From Manis javanica (taxonomy: Eukaryota; Chordata; Mammalia; Pholidota; Manidae), in contig NC_133166.1 of the NCBI RefSeq assembly GCF_040802235.1, positions 4,030,001 to 4,094,000 of the forward strand: a stretch of DNA of 64,000 nucleotides, written 5' to 3'. The translations under genes were made by a program, and so were the position numbers. Positions 36,101 through 48,193 of this stretch are shown here, in pieces. Every line of letters begins with the position of its first letter. The stretch's first letter is position 1. The notes beneath the pieces are model-generated. The model was not told the DNA's origin. It saw only the letters and a program-made list of their open reading frames with translations, and ran no database searches.

Positions 36101-36590
36101 CGAGCCGCCCCGGGAATGAGAGATGACCCTAACTACCGCCCAATGGCTCTGGAGAGGCAGCCGAGTCCAACTGGCCATCTCCCCGGACACAGTACCTGCC
36201 ATAATATTTACCTCTCTGTCCTGTTTCTTCAGATCCATCAGTCCCATATACATGATTTTTTCATTTCCCTCTTTTATTTAGAACAACCTTATAAGATCCT
36301 CAAATACTAATAAATTTATATCTTCAACCAACTGTGAGTATCTTGAAGTCAGGGTCCTACCCTACTTGTATTCACAGCACCTACCACAATTCCTACCCGA
36401 TCCAATAAGTGTCTGTTCAATGAATGATTGGTATTTACCTCCAACCGAACCTCTGTGACTTCACAATACTTCTCTTCTACTTAACCAGCACTTACATTAA
36501 GCTTACTATGCACCAGACATTATGCTGAGCAGTAAACATGTATTAACTCATTTAGAATGTACTATTGCTACACTCATTTTATATATTACA
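36101..36590 (+). mobile_element. L2 3' end with MIR scrap
   Basis: 'cttgaagtcagggtcctacc', 'tgttcaatgaatgattggta' for L2, then 'attatgctgagcagtaaaca' for a MIR-like piece. Confidence 0.55.
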
Positions 36591-36594
36591 GTCA

Positions 36595-37150
36595 AGTCTC
36601 TTTGACTGGATCTCCTATTGGTCTGTTTCTTTTGTCAATGTTTCACTTGGTTTTGATTCCTTTTGTTATTGATATCTGGGTATGTCTGATGATTTGCAAT
36701 TGAATGTTAGTAATTGTGTATGGAAAATAATACAGCCATTTCAAGGATGATGATTTTTTTCTCCAGAGAGGATTTGCTTCTGCTTCCGAAGGCACTTAGG
36801 AGAAAAGGAGATCAATTCGTCAGTTTTGAGATCAAGCTGATTCAAAGTGTGCCTCACTTTGTGGTGACTGGCGTTTCCAGTTCACCTCTCCTCCTCGGGT
36901 GTTGCCTCTCAGTGTGGTTATCAAGGTCCCTCCACCCTGGTGGGCCCTTAATCCCAATTTTTAATTTCCCAGACCTGAATGACTCCCGAAGCTCTGCTCA
37001 GCTTGTCTACGCCTTCACCACTATGTGCCACTCAGCTTCTGGGCCTCTCGGCAGCTACTTAGATATCAGCAAATATCTTGAGGGGAAAACTGGCTCCAAA
37101 TGTTGGGCTAACTTCTCTTTTTCCTTCTCTTTAGGATTTTGACTATTCAA
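36595..37150 (-). mobile_element. Old L1 fragment, antisense (probable)
   Basis: 'tctgtttcttttgtcaatgt', 'ttgatatctgggtatgtctg'. Similar in style to the antisense L1 at 21.8-22 kb. Confidence 0.5.
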
Positions 37151-37177
37151 GTCCTCACTTCATTGTTCCTGCCAATA

Positions 37178-37276
37178 TCTTTTAAAATATATATATTTAT
37201 ATAAATGTATATATATGTGTAATTAAATAGACATATTTATTATATCTTAATATGTATATCTATATATTTTTTATAG
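37178..37276 (+). repeat. AT-rich low-complexity tract
   Basis: About 100 bases of TATA-type alternation with only scattered G or C. Confidence 0.95.
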
Positions 37277-37869
37277 TTTGCCCTGATATATAGTTATTCT
37301 TAGCAAGAGGGTTATTCTAATACAAGCTAATCCACAAGAGTTAAAAAGAAGTACTTAGCCTTATTTTATACATGAGGAAATTAAGTCAAAGGAATGTGAC
37401 ATAACTTGCCAAATTACTATGCTTAAGTGAAACATTTACTCATTTAGTTAAAGAAAAAATTTACTAAGTACCCACCAGGTAAAAATACAGTCTTGGACAT
37501 TGGGGATTCAGAATTCATAAGTGAGTCCTTGTCTTCCCAGATCTCAGTAGTGAGTGTACATTACTTACAACTTGATGTGGCCAATGCCATTACTGAGGGA
37601 AGGACAGGTGCTCCAGAAGCTCAGGTAGGGTTTTACCATGCTGGCCAGTGCTTCCTCCCTTGCAGAAATTTCTCCCTTAGTACTCAGTGACCTTCCTGTG
37701 GTCAGAGTCTGTGATTCATTCACTTTACTTCTCTACCTGCCATGCCCAGCACATGCCTGGAACAAGGCAAGGATTCCATAAACACCTGTTAAACTGAGTT
37801 GAATTAATTTTCACACAGGCAAGAAGAAAACTAGGATAGGATGAAGGCTTTATAGAAGATTAATTGAGC
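37277..37869. other. L2/MIR scraps in unassigned sequence
   Basis: L2-like stretches occur at about 37430-37560 (antisense) and 37690-37800 (sense, 'cagcacatgcctggaacaag'). No gene recognised. Confidence 0.45.
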
Positions 37870-38020
37870 CTGCCTGTTGGGAATCCCTGGTCCAAATCTA
37901 CCAGCAACTCTCTGTATAAACGTGGCAAGTCACCTCACCTGTCTGGGCCTTAGTTTTATCATGTGCAGATTGGAGAGGTGAACTGAATTATCTAACAACT
38001 AAGGTCTCCTCCAGTTATAT
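37870..38020 (+). mobile_element. MIR
   Basis: 'aacgtggcaagtcacctcac', 'ctgtctgggccttagtttta', 'tcatgtgcagattggagagg'. Confidence 0.8.
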
Positions 38021-39725
38021 GTCCCTGTAGCTGAGTGTGACCCCACAGAGGATGAATGACAATAGCTCCCCACCGTGTGTCCCCATGTGTCCTCTCTGGG
38101 CTGCAGTAATGGGCCAGATGGTCTGTCAGACAAAACCAGGGTTGGCTTTTCCTATGTCTGTCTCCCCTATTTTCTCCCGTGGAAAAATTAGAGTGAAAAG
38201 GGTTTCCCAAGCTCACCTGGCAATGGCCAGGGTTTCCTTGCACAGGACAGGCTGGCTGAAGACAGGAGTAGTGTAAGCAGTTATTTCCTTGGTCAGCCTC
38301 CCCTGGGTCTGCTCCAGCCAGCCTGCTGTGCCTCACACTTTTCAGGTCTGAGAAAATAGTGCTGTCCCTCTAGCAAGCACAAGGCGTGCCCCAGCTAAAG
38401 CATGGGGAGGAAGCCAGTTCCCTTGGCTTGTTTGGCTGAGTGGGGCTCCTCTTTCCAGACACCCATCTCTCCATCACCCTGGGCTCTGGACCCTCTCACA
38501 GAGACATCCAGAGAAGCAAGCGGACACAGATTCACACTCAGCCTGAGAGTGGGAGGGACCTGCACCCCTGAAGGAGTGACTATCTCCAAAAGACTCTGTA
38601 GAAACTGAGGAGTGTTGGTCCGAAAGCAACAAGGGGCAGCGCAAACATCCAGCCAGCTGGACTCCATTTATGGATGGAAGATGGCCCGAAAAGGTCGGTG
38701 GCTCCCCCGAGGCCACAGCATTGATTTTCAAAACAGGGGATAGAATTTCATGTCACAGCAAGACAGCTCAGCTGGCTCCCTGCTCTGGGGGCCTGGCCTG
38801 ATTTTGTTATTGAATCACAACCAACTTTCAGGGCCCTTTCTCATCAGAGGGGGAGCATACAGCACAGCTCACTAACCACCCAGCTTTCCTGGGCCAAATG
38901 CTCACCCATAACACTGAAGTCAGCTGGGAGAAACATATGGGCCCAATTCTGTATTTCCAAACATGCAATTCCAGAAGTGGGAGGTGGGAGAGGAAGCAGC
39001 CAGGGGTGTTTTTGTGGATTAAGCAGTTACTGACCTAAATTTCTTATTGGGGGAGGAAAAAAGAAAGAACTGCCTCCGGTAACTCTGACACGTTGGAGAA
39101 AGTGCTGAGGAGATGAAATGCCCAATGGGGGGCTTTGAAAGTGTCTGTTTTAATTGGATGTGTCTCTGCAGAACTAGCTGGTGGCAGGCCCATCCCAGGC
39201 TCCTTTTAATCAGTGGAATTCACATTTCCCTGCTGCATCTTCACACAGAAAACAGAAATGGGGCAGGGACCATGGGGGGAAGATGTGGTTCCAGTTTGAA
39301 GTATGATAATTTAGGAGAAGGACTTCATTTAAAATGGAATTACCAGACTCCTTCTGCTTATGCCTTAATGAGTAGATTTTTTTTTAAGGGGAAAGAAACT
39401 GTTCTTTGCTTGGAGCAAGTGCCTGGGGTGATCTTCTGGCCTATTTTCTTCTTTTTCCCAGATATGCGGGTGAGTGGGTGTCCTTGTTTTCAGTTTCCAG
39501 CAACAGAGTTCACTGCTTCCCATCCCAGTAGGCAATGCAGAGAGGAGACAGGTGGGTGCTCGTGGCTGAGGGTGAGAAGAGGAGATGCAGGAGGGCAGAC
39601 TGTCCTTGCGAGGGCCAGGCAGGCTTGGAGCAGCCACTGGCCTGGGACCCATCCCAGGCACCAGGCCTGTGCCTTCCTTGGGGAACCTCAGCATAGAAAA
39701 TCTGAGCAGAGTGGGGCAGGGTGGT
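38021..39725. other. Unassigned unique sequence with the longest open frame
   Basis: No repeat was recognised. The longest ORF of the window (39113-39784 +, 223 codons) lies here. Its product has no recognisable domain and its end runs into L2-like sequence, so I treat it as probable chance. Confidence 0.4.
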
Positions 39726-39729
39726 TGCT

Positions 39730-40540
39730 AGCATTCATTCATTCACCTAGTAAGTGTTGGTTGGGCACAGCTACTCATTGCTAAGCACAGAACTCTCACT
39801 GTATAAACCTTCGGGGCCCCATTTCTGGCCTTATTCATAGGTCTAGGTCCCAAACTCCTCTTGGGACCATCTGGGAGCAGATCCAAAGACTTGGGAAGGT
39901 CTCAGGATCAATAGAAGCATCTAGAGCCTGGGAAGTCCCAGCTGGGAGGCACTGTCCAAACCCTGTGGGCCACCCCAGCCCTGTGGGCAAGCTCCAGGTT
40001 ACACCCACAGCTCAGAGCAGCCTCAGAGCCATTGGACATGGAAAGATAGGGGTATGGAGAGGCAAGACGGGCAGATATGACGTGGAGCAGGAAGGTGCTA
40101 TTGGCTAAGTGACTGACCAAGTGGGCAGAGAGACTCTTTGGAGCCTGTCCCCACAGCTTTATCTGAAGGGGGAACTGACACCTACCTCTGGATTTCCGAT
40201 TTCTGGTTCAAAGACACTCAAACCTGATTCATTAAGTGGTTACTTAATGAGCACCCTTGCAGTCAGGGTTGGCACCAGACGTGGTAGCCCCTGCTCTTAA
40301 GGTACTCGCAATGTAGTCAGGGAGACAGTCGTCATGCCAACACATTTTTATCCAATGCTTCCTTTGAGCCAGGCCTGTTCTGGGTGATGAGGATGCAGCA
40401 ATACATAAGAAAGGCTTTCTACCTTAAGGGCTCTCTGTGCTATTGTGGGAGGGCAGGAAGCTGACAGTAAACATATAAATAAATAAGTAGCACAATAAGA
40501 AATCAGAATTTCAGGTATTGATAAGTCCTAAGAAGGAGGG
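39730..40540 (-). mobile_element. L2 fragments, antisense, discontinuous
   Basis: 'cattcattcattcacctagt' (start), then 'ttaatgagcacccttgcagt', 'tttgagccaggcctgttctg', 'gatgaggatgcagcaataca'. Unassigned sequence lies between them (about 39800-40200). Confidence 0.6.
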
Positions 40541-41285
40541 CTGTCAGGCATGCACGTGGGCTTTCCCTGGCAGCTATTTCTAAAGCAGATTTGGTGTTTT
40601 TGCTGAAAACTCACTGAGTTATACATTTTATACACAGGAAACATGACTCCAACTTGGCAAGTAAACGTCAGAGCAGTAACCTCGCACGTCTTGAAGCTGC
40701 CATGTTATATTCTGACCCATTCCAAATGACTCCTAGTTGCTTAGAAAAAAAAATGTTCTTCCTCAATGTTTAGTGAACTAGCAGTTAAGGATTACCCTGG
40801 GACATGGGGAGAGTGGGTGTGTCATTGAGACCCTGCCAGCGGTTCTCAGCCCCACCACCCCTGACAACCCCAATCCTCACTTCGGAGAGCACCCACCCTC
40901 TCCACCTTCACTTGCAACTTAGCCAACCCAGACCTGACTGGGCTTCCTTCCTAGGCCCTGAATGAATCCCCCCTACTAGTCTGTGCTCCTGTGTCTTCTG
41001 CTTCTGTACGTCTCTCACATCACCTTGCAAAATGATCAGCACATAGTAGGTAATCAATATTTGTTGATTTTGTGAAAAGCAAGCTACTTCTTTTATGAGG
41101 CCTCAATTTCAAACTGAAATCACCTTTTCTATTACCGCCGAGAGAAGAATTCCTTACCCAACACCAGAGTCGGAACACACCAAGTAGCCTTTCTTTCCTT
41201 TGAGGAGAAGCGACCGACAGCACGGTGCCTGATGCCGTTGAACACTGACTCTCTGCCAGGTAGGGAGGTTTTGAATCCATTGTCT
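40541..41285. other. Unassigned sequence with an L2 tail
   Basis: The L2 tail at about 41020-41070 reads 'tcagcacatagtaggtaatc'. The rest was not recognised. Confidence 0.4.
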
Positions 41286-41289
41286 TCCC

Positions 41290-41455
41290 TTTTATAATAC
41301 CCTGTGAAGGAGCTGGGGTTTTTTAAGTTAATTTTATAGTTTATGATACAAAAGGGCAATTCAGATCCTCAACATCGTGCCACTGAGAGATGAAAGTAGA
41401 AGATCTGAACCCACCTCAGACTCGAGAACCCAGGTGTTTTCTATGACGCCCCTCT
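41290..41455 (-). mobile_element. MIR, antisense
   Basis: 'ttttatagtttatgatacaa', 'gatctgaacccacctcagac', 'ctcgagaacccaggtgtttt'. Confidence 0.55.
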
Positions 41456-41900
41456 TCATGAAAAGACTCCAGACATGAACTGAATGCCACCTCATTCTTT
41501 TCTTCCCCACCTGTCAGTCTTAATGCTGTGTCCTGACTCTTTTTACTTATGGACTGTCCCTCCCGCAGTATTTTGAGGACAAAAAACTAAAAACAATTTT
41601 TTAAAATTCTATATGATTCTCTTATCATCATCAAGAGAGCTGTTTTAGGCTTTCAAACCTGTGGTAAGACCCCTGGAATTAACTTCAGTACAGTATAACC
41701 CTGGAAGGAACTTCATACAGAACATGGTATGAAACACGACATTTACCCATACGTGTTATCAGGCAGGTTATTTATTTTTCCTGCCTGGGGAGAGGCTCAA
41801 CGTCTTCTTCAAGGAGTCTGATCAAACAGGTGAGCATCACACAGAAGGATTTTGCATGCTTTTCTGATACTGTGGGAATCCTTAACAATGGCGGTTATCA
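41456..41900. other. Unassigned sequence
   Basis: Nothing recognised. Confidence 0.4.
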
Positions 41901-41904
41901 CGTC

Positions 41905-42560
41905 CCTCCCTCACCAGCACCATGTCCAGGCATGAAGCCATCCGCTCCCCTGCACCCCCCTGCCACTACCCTCCCCACATCCTTTGCTTGGATCGAAGCA
42001 CTAGCTCCTCATTCATGTCCCTGTTGCCACCTTGCCCTCCTTGACCTCCAGTCTGTTTCCTACACAGCAGGCAGAGTGCTATTTTAAAAACACAAATCTG
42101 AATATGTGATTCCCCTGGTTAAGCACCGCCAGGGCTTCCCATTGCTGTTTGAATTACGGCAAAAATCTTTAACCAGAACTTCAAGGCACTTTGGGGTCTG
42201 GCCCCTACCTGCCTCCCCAGCCTCATCCTGCCCCACTTTCTCCCTTTTACTACCCTGCAGCCATATTAACGTATTTTCCTCTTCTCTGAAGGGGCCAGGC
42301 TCTTCTTCCCTGTGTCTGGAATGCTCTCTCTGATGCCAATCTTCTCCTGGCTAACAACCTTTGGCTTTCATATCTTAGCTTAAATATTATTCCCTCAGAG
42401 GAAACATTCCCAACTCTCTGAACTAGGGCAGAGATCCCCTCATAAATTCTCATGGAACTGAGCACAACCCCTTCATAATCATAAAACAAATAATTTTAAC
42501 TAATTGTATCTGTGGTTTATTTGATGGCTTGCCACACACCCAGGACACAGCACATCCTGA
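41905..42560 (+). mobile_element. L2, long sense fragment
   Basis: L2 landmarks in order: 'agagtgctattttaaaaaca', 'caaatctgaatatgtgattc', 'agggcttcccattgctgttt', 'tggggtctggcccctacctg', 'tctggaatgctctctctgat', 'cagaggaaacattcccaact'. Confidence 0.9.
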
Positions 42561-42597
42561 ACACCTGGAACACCCTGGAAATGTCTCTGTGGAAAGA

Positions 42598-42800
42598 ATG
42601 GATAGGCCAGGACTCGCTGTGAGAAAGAACCTGGCTTCCAGGCCTGGTTCTGCCACAAATCAAGCTGTGTGATCTTGGGCAGGTCATTTGACTTCTCTGG
42701 GCCTCAATTTCCTAAAACACGGATGATGACAACTGCTTTGCTTCCAGGATTATGGAGAGAACCACATGAAAAACAGAGCTTAAAGCATTTTGGCACCTAT
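42598..42800 (+). mobile_element. MIR
   Basis: 'gaacctggcttccaggcctg', 'gttctgccacaaatcaagct', 'cttctctgggcctcaatttc'. Confidence 0.85.
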
Positions 42801-43425
42801 AAAGTATTACATGGATGTCATAAACTACTACTCTGTTACAACCGGAGGATTCAACAGCTCCAATACCCAGAGCTCAAGCCTCTTAGCCTTCAAGTTTTAC
42901 AGAAAACTTATGAATGGCCAGGGGCCTGCTGGTGTCAAAACTTGCGGGCTCTGGCCAATGGGGGAGCGAGCTACGCTTCCTCCTGCCCAAAGCAGAATCT
43001 CTGCCATATTTCCAGAGGGGGCCCTCCGTTTAGGAAGACATGAAGAAAGGCCCATCAGTAAGCTTTGTGCCCACACTTTGTGTCCAGAAAATTTCACCCA
43101 TGCTTTTGTCCTTGAGGCTGGGCATTCCTAACAATCTCCCTGTGCTATTTCTCACCGCTGCCAGCAGCTGAGATCTTCTTTAGACAAGCCACCAATTCCA
43201 TGACAAGCTGAGCTGATCAGTGGTTTTCATAGGTTCTCACTGAAGTAAAAGGCTGAGGGATGAAAATTAAGAAGTAGGGATACAGCTAAGTGACCCCTAG
43301 GGTCCACCTAGACAATTGGATTGGAGTCAGTGCAGATCAGATCTGAAAGACAGTGCTGGTTGTTTAAAGGAGAAAGGTGGGGAGCAGAGGACTTGGGAAA
43401 AAAGGACACAGCCCTTCGTGCTCTT
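42801..43425. other. Unassigned sequence
   Basis: Overlapping short frames with no recognised protein. Confidence 0.4.
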
Positions 43426-43427
43426 CT

Positions 43428-43815
43428 GTGTTAGTCCCCTGTGCTGTGCAACAAGTCAGCACAAGCCTAACAGCTTAAAACTTATAAGTTTCCATATATC
43501 CAAATCCAGCCATGGTGTAACTGAGTCCTCTGCTCGGGTCTCAGGGGGAGGTAATCAGTGTGTCAGCCAGGCCTGGGGTCTCATCTGAGGCTTGGGGTCC
43601 TCTTCCAAGATCACATGGTTATCAGCAGAATTCAGTTCTTTGCAGCTCTAGAACTTGCATCTTGTTTCTTCAAGGCCAGCAGGGAAGAATGAGTCTCTGA
43701 CCCCTAGACCTTTTCGCAAGGCTCACTTGATTACATTGGACCTGCCCAGGACAATCTCTCATTTGATTAATTTAAGGTCAACTGATTAGCAACTGCAAAA
43801 TCCCTTCATATTACT
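43428..43815 (-). mobile_element. MLT1-type MaLR LTR, antisense
   Basis: Read on minus it ends with the MLT1 tail ('aagttttaagctgttaggct', then a 'gactaacaca' end). It contains 'catggctggatttggatata' and 'tggcctgg'-type landmarks. It is strongly diverged. Confidence 0.65.
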
Positions 43816-45345
43816 ATAGTCTTGGGTCAGAAGTGAGTTACAGTCCCTCCCACAACTCAGGGGTAGGGGATTACCCAAAAGCATGGATGCCAGCCAGAGG
43901 AATCAGAGGCCATCTTAAAATGCTACCTACATACGTTCCTTTGCTGAGTCCTAGTGTCTATGTGCGTGAATGTAAACAGAAATCAATTTGCACCAACTTA
44001 CCTGAGCAAATCCAGGGAGATTTGTTTTAAGGAAATAAGCATGTCTTCTGGACCAAAGATAATCATGAAGCTGGCCTGAGTCAGGACAGGAATTAGGATG
44101 CAGAATGCCATAGGGAAACCTGGGTCTCTGTGTGCATTTGCTTCATCATTGTCTCTCTGTGGACAACTTTATCTGTTCTCCAATTTATGCTTTACAGTTC
44201 CAGCCACATTCTATCTTAGGTAGACTCGGCCTCCTCCACTTCCCACCTCTCTCCTGGATCTAAATTCTCAGAGAAGGAATCTAGGGCCAGGTGCTCATCT
44301 CTAGTCCAGTCATCTCTGGCCAGAGTGGGGTGGACACATGCCATGAGCATAGCTATAACCGTGGTGACCTTGCAGAGATGGGACGAAGGGAGTCAGGTCT
44401 CAGAGAAGGAGCCTAAGGTCCCAGAAGATGCCCACTGCTCAGCATGAGGCTCTGTCATCAGTGGCCAGCGTGCGCACACTCCACACCATCTTGTACCTGG
44501 TTTAGCAGCAAGGCCTGGCAGCTAGGGGTGAAGGGAGCAGAATCGGGTGTTTAATGGTGTCCCATAGATGGTGCCATGGGCCGCGTAAGCCAGGGAACTG
44601 TTGCCAGCCAAATGAGACTTTTCCTGTCAAAGTGAGTTTAAAACCACACTCCCTCTACCACAGCACTTAGAAGAAGTCTCATCCCCCAGAAAGAATGCAA
44701 CAGCTACAGAGAATGAAGGTCCAGGTGCAGGGGGCCCAGGTTAAAGAGCCACAGCCGCAGCTTACAGAGCCCTTCCGGGAAACGCCTGAGAAAGAGCATG
44801 CTTTGAGGAAGTGCAGAAAGCTAAAAAGGTCCGGGTTACCAAAGGTCCTGAAGGAGAAAGGGAATGTTCCAGCACAGACTGTACTGCTCCTGTTCTGATA
44901 AGAATAAAGGGAGACACAAACGTAATCCAGACAGGGCCAGTAGTTTAAGCTCAGCCATGCTGCTTAAGAGCTCTTACCAATTCTTACTTATGAGGAACTG
45001 GTATCAGAGTCCCTCAGGGATTTTTTAATTGCCTTATATAAATGTACGCAGTGATGTGTAAAGTGGGTATGGTTCTCACTCTAGTGCATGGCTGCATTAC
45101 CATCAAATTTTCCTGTGGTCTTGATATAGTTCAGAGTTAAAGGACCACTTCCGACATTGTCAGATGTGAACATGTATGCCAGGACCAGACGGTCTCTACT
45201 GATGATTACAGACAAGAGTCTGATGCTTGGAGGGGTCACACTATCAGTAAGGCTGGGTGTTCTAGATCTTACAGAAACATTCTTCAAAGGAGAAACTTGA
45301 CCTGGCTGGTGTTAGAGTCCTACTAGATTGGGGCCATATGATACG
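43816..45345. other. Unassigned sequence
   Basis: No repeat recognised. A small lysine-rich ORF at 44695-44898 is followed by an AATAAA (listed separately). Confidence 0.4.
44695..44898 (+). CDS. Small basic ORF of unknown status
   Basis: 67 codons starting at an ATG with A at -3, encoding a Gln/Lys/Glu-rich peptide (MQQLQRMKVQVQGAQVKEP at the start). Five bases after the stop there is an AATAAA (44903-44908). I recognise no family, signal peptide or domain. The composition is unlike the hydrophobic frames of nearby repeats, but a chance ORF is the simplest reading. Confidence 0.15.
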   Translation: MQQLQRMKVQVQGAQVKEPQPQLTEPFRETPEKEHALRKCRKLKRSGLPKVLKEKGNVPAQTVLLLF

Positions 45346-45349
45346 GGGG

Positions 45350-46236
45350 TAATTTCCAGAATATATAAGGAACTCCTACAACTCAATAATGAAAAAGAAC
45401 TAATAACATAATTAAAGCTAAGGACTTGAACAGACATTTCTCCAAAGAAGACATATAGATGGCCAAGTACAAGAAAAAAATATTCACCACCACCAATTAT
45501 TAGGGAAATGCAAATCAAAACCACAAAGAGATATCATGTCACATATCAGGATGGCTAATGTTAAGAAAACAAAAAATAACAAGTGTTGCAAGTTTGTGGA
45601 GAAATTAGAACGCTTGCATGCCATTAATAGGAACAGAATGGTGCAACACCATGAAAAACATTAAGGAGGTTCCTCAAGTAATTAAAAACAGAACTGCTAG
45701 CAATCCAGTCCCACTTGTAGGTATTTATCCAAAAGAACTAAATTCAGGTTCTTGGGAGATTAGTACTCCTGTGTTCACTGCAGCCCTATTCACCAAGCTG
45801 GAAATGTGGAAACAATCTAAATGTCTGTCAACAGGGGAATAAAGAAAATGTGACGTGTACATACAATGGACGGTGATTCAGCTTTAAAAGAAAAAAGGAA
45901 ATTCTGCAATATGTGACAGCATGAGTGAACCTTGAGGACATGCTAATTGAAATAAGCCAGTCACAGAAAGACAAAGACTGCATGATTCCACTTACATGGG
46001 AATCTAAATTAGTCAGATGTATAGAGTCAAAGAGTGGAATGGTAATTGCTAGGGGATGGGGGAAAGGAAGATGGGGAGTTACTAATCAATGGGCATCAAG
46101 TTTCAGTTAAACACCATGACTAGGCACTAGAGATGTGCTCTACAACAAGACTAAGGTACACTTAAACATTTGTTGAGGGTAAAGGTCATATTAGGTGTTC
46201 TTCCTACAGTAAAAATTATAAAATAAAACTTAAAAA
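45350..46236 (+). mobile_element. L1 3' end (ORF2 tail and 3'UTR)
   Basis: ORF2 landmarks in order: 'gaactcctacaactcaataa', 'acatttctccaaagaagaca', 'agggaaatgcaaatcaaaac', 'cacaaagagatatcatgtca', 'ggtatttatccaaaagaact', 'aaattagtcagatgtataga'. The 3'UTR ends in an A-rich tail near 46236. Frames are broken. Confidence 0.92.
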
Positions 46237-46745
46237 AATATTTACAAGTTCCTGCTTCATAATGAAATGCCCCATCCTTCAGGGCAACATCTTGCCACCG
46301 GGCAGTAAAGCCCTTGAGCGCAGTGATAGCTCTGAACTCTGCACCCCCAGCATCTGGCTCAGTGGATGGCTGAGCAGACATGCTCGGTCATGTTTGCTGA
46401 ATACAATCAAATAGGGAGAACAAAGTGCTGGCTTACAGCAATATCTCTGGGACTGTCACGTTGATGACAGGTAGGGGTGAACATTCCAGGCTATGTCTCT
46501 GAGGGAGGGCAGAACTCCTGTGTGGCACATCTGGGGCAGAGGATGGAGTGACACGATTCACATAAAACACAAGTACGAGGGTCTTCATTTTTACCTAATG
46601 TCTAGTTCCTCAAGGCACCCCAGGTTCTTAGAAACTTTTCATACATTTTGGCTTCTTCCCTCTCAACTCCTTACATCCCTAATACTAGTTTTCTTTTTCT
46701 TCTTGGGGGTATAGTTTTTTTTTTTTGAGTCTTTTTTTTTTTTTT

Positions 46746-47068
46746 GAGAGGGCATCTCTCATATTTATTGATCAAATGGTTGTTAACAACAATAAAATTC
46801 AGTATAGGGGGGTCAATGCTCAATGTACAATCATTAATCCATCTCAAGCCTAACTCTCGTCAGTCTCCAATCTTCTGAAGCACAATGAACAAGTTCTTAC
46901 ATGGTGAACGAATTCTTACATAGTGAATAAATTCTTACATGGTGAACAGTACAAGGGCATTCATCACAGAAACCCTCGGTCTTGATCAATCATTATGAAC
47001 TATAAACAATCAGGGCAAATATGAATATTCATTTGATTTTTATACTTGATTTATATGTTGATCCCACA
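46746..47068 (-). mobile_element. ERV LTR (U3-R) inside the composite element
   Basis: Read on minus it starts TGTGGGATCAAC directly after a polypurine tract (aaagggagaaa, about 47069-47079). It has AATAAA at 46764-46769 and stops about 18 bases later at the poly(A) tail, as an LTR-terminated transcript would. There is no U5. U3 contains three degenerate tandem copies of a ~21-bp unit (cttacatggtgaac type, about 46893-46950 on plus). Confidence 0.8.
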
Positions 47069-47701
47069 TTTCTCCCTTTATTATTATTATTATTTTTATT
47101 TTTAATAAAATGCTGAAGTGGTAGGTAGATGCAAGATAAAGGTAGAAAACATAGTTTAGTGTTGTAGGAGAGCAATTGTAGATGATCAGGTGTGTGCCTA
47201 TGGACTAAGTATTAATCCAGGCTAGACAAGGGCAGCAAAACATCCACGGATGCAGAAGATTTCTCTCAAAGCAGGGGGGGTGAGGTTCTGAGCCTCACCT
47301 CTGTTGATCCCCAATTTCTCACCTGATGGCCCCCCTGTGACTGTGCCTGTCTTAGGTTGTTCCTCCCTTGAGGAATCTTACCCGTCTCTGGCTAACCAGT
47401 CATCTTCCGGGGCCATACAGGGAAATGTAAAGTTGGTAAGTGAGAGAGAAGCCATATTGTTTGAAAAGGTTAGCTTTTTACTTCTTTGCAGATTTATGCC
47501 CTTTGGCTTCCATGCCCAGCACTTGTCTCGAGGTATCTTTACCACCTGGAGGAATTATGATACTCGGTGAATTCGATATAAGGCACGAATTCTATTTAAG
47601 GGTTGTAATTAGGAAGGAAGAAGAAAAGCTATAGAGGTAGCAGATGGAAGAAAACATGGGAGGATTGCTTATTTCTTTGACATATCTTCTTGCAGAGTAC
47701 C

Positions 47702-48193
47702 TTAAGTATGTATAGGTTTTAAACTACTAACTAACTTGCACACACATATTAACATAATAGGAATATGGTGACATAAACAAAGCAAATCTATAATTACCAT
47801 CCATCTCCAGTGAAGCCAAGAAAACCATTTAGGCACCCTAGGCATTTGTGAAAATTTGTCTATGATATGATGGATATTGTCTAACTGTACTTGAACAGTC
47901 TGAGAGAAATCAGACAAATTAAAGCAGCCCATTTCTGGGATCTGTTCACCTCCCATATGTCCTTTTAACCATAGATAGTCTATAGTCATAAGATTTTGGA
48001 GTGCTACACCTTGCACCCCTCCCAACTCCTGGTTGAGTTCCAACAGTACAGATCCGGTCAAATTCGTTGTCTCACTGTATGCACATGCCAGCCTAGACAT
48101 CTCCCTCCTCATTCCAATGGCAAGTCCAGGAAACAGTGGGGTGGACGCAGCCACGATCGCAGCATCGTCCGGATCCCTGTGGAGGCTTTTTGA
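47702..48193 (-). pseudogene. env: ERV env transmembrane-subunit fragment (open)
   Basis: A minus-strand frame open for about 160 codons up to its stop at 47702. It encodes the N-terminal part of a retroviral transmembrane subunit. In order there is a hydrophobic fusion-peptide-like stretch (STPLFPGLAIG), a heptad region (LLELNQELGG), and the LQN...IDYLWLKG stretch at the immunosuppressive-domain position. A Cys loop follows, of which only one Cys remains (EMGCFNLSDFSQ), then a second helix and a hydrophobic membrane segment (IIDLLCLCHHIPIMLIC). There is no surface subunit, no ATG at a sensible place and no signal peptide, so it is not a functional envelope gene. It resembles gamma-type env by motif only. 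Confidence 0.8.
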
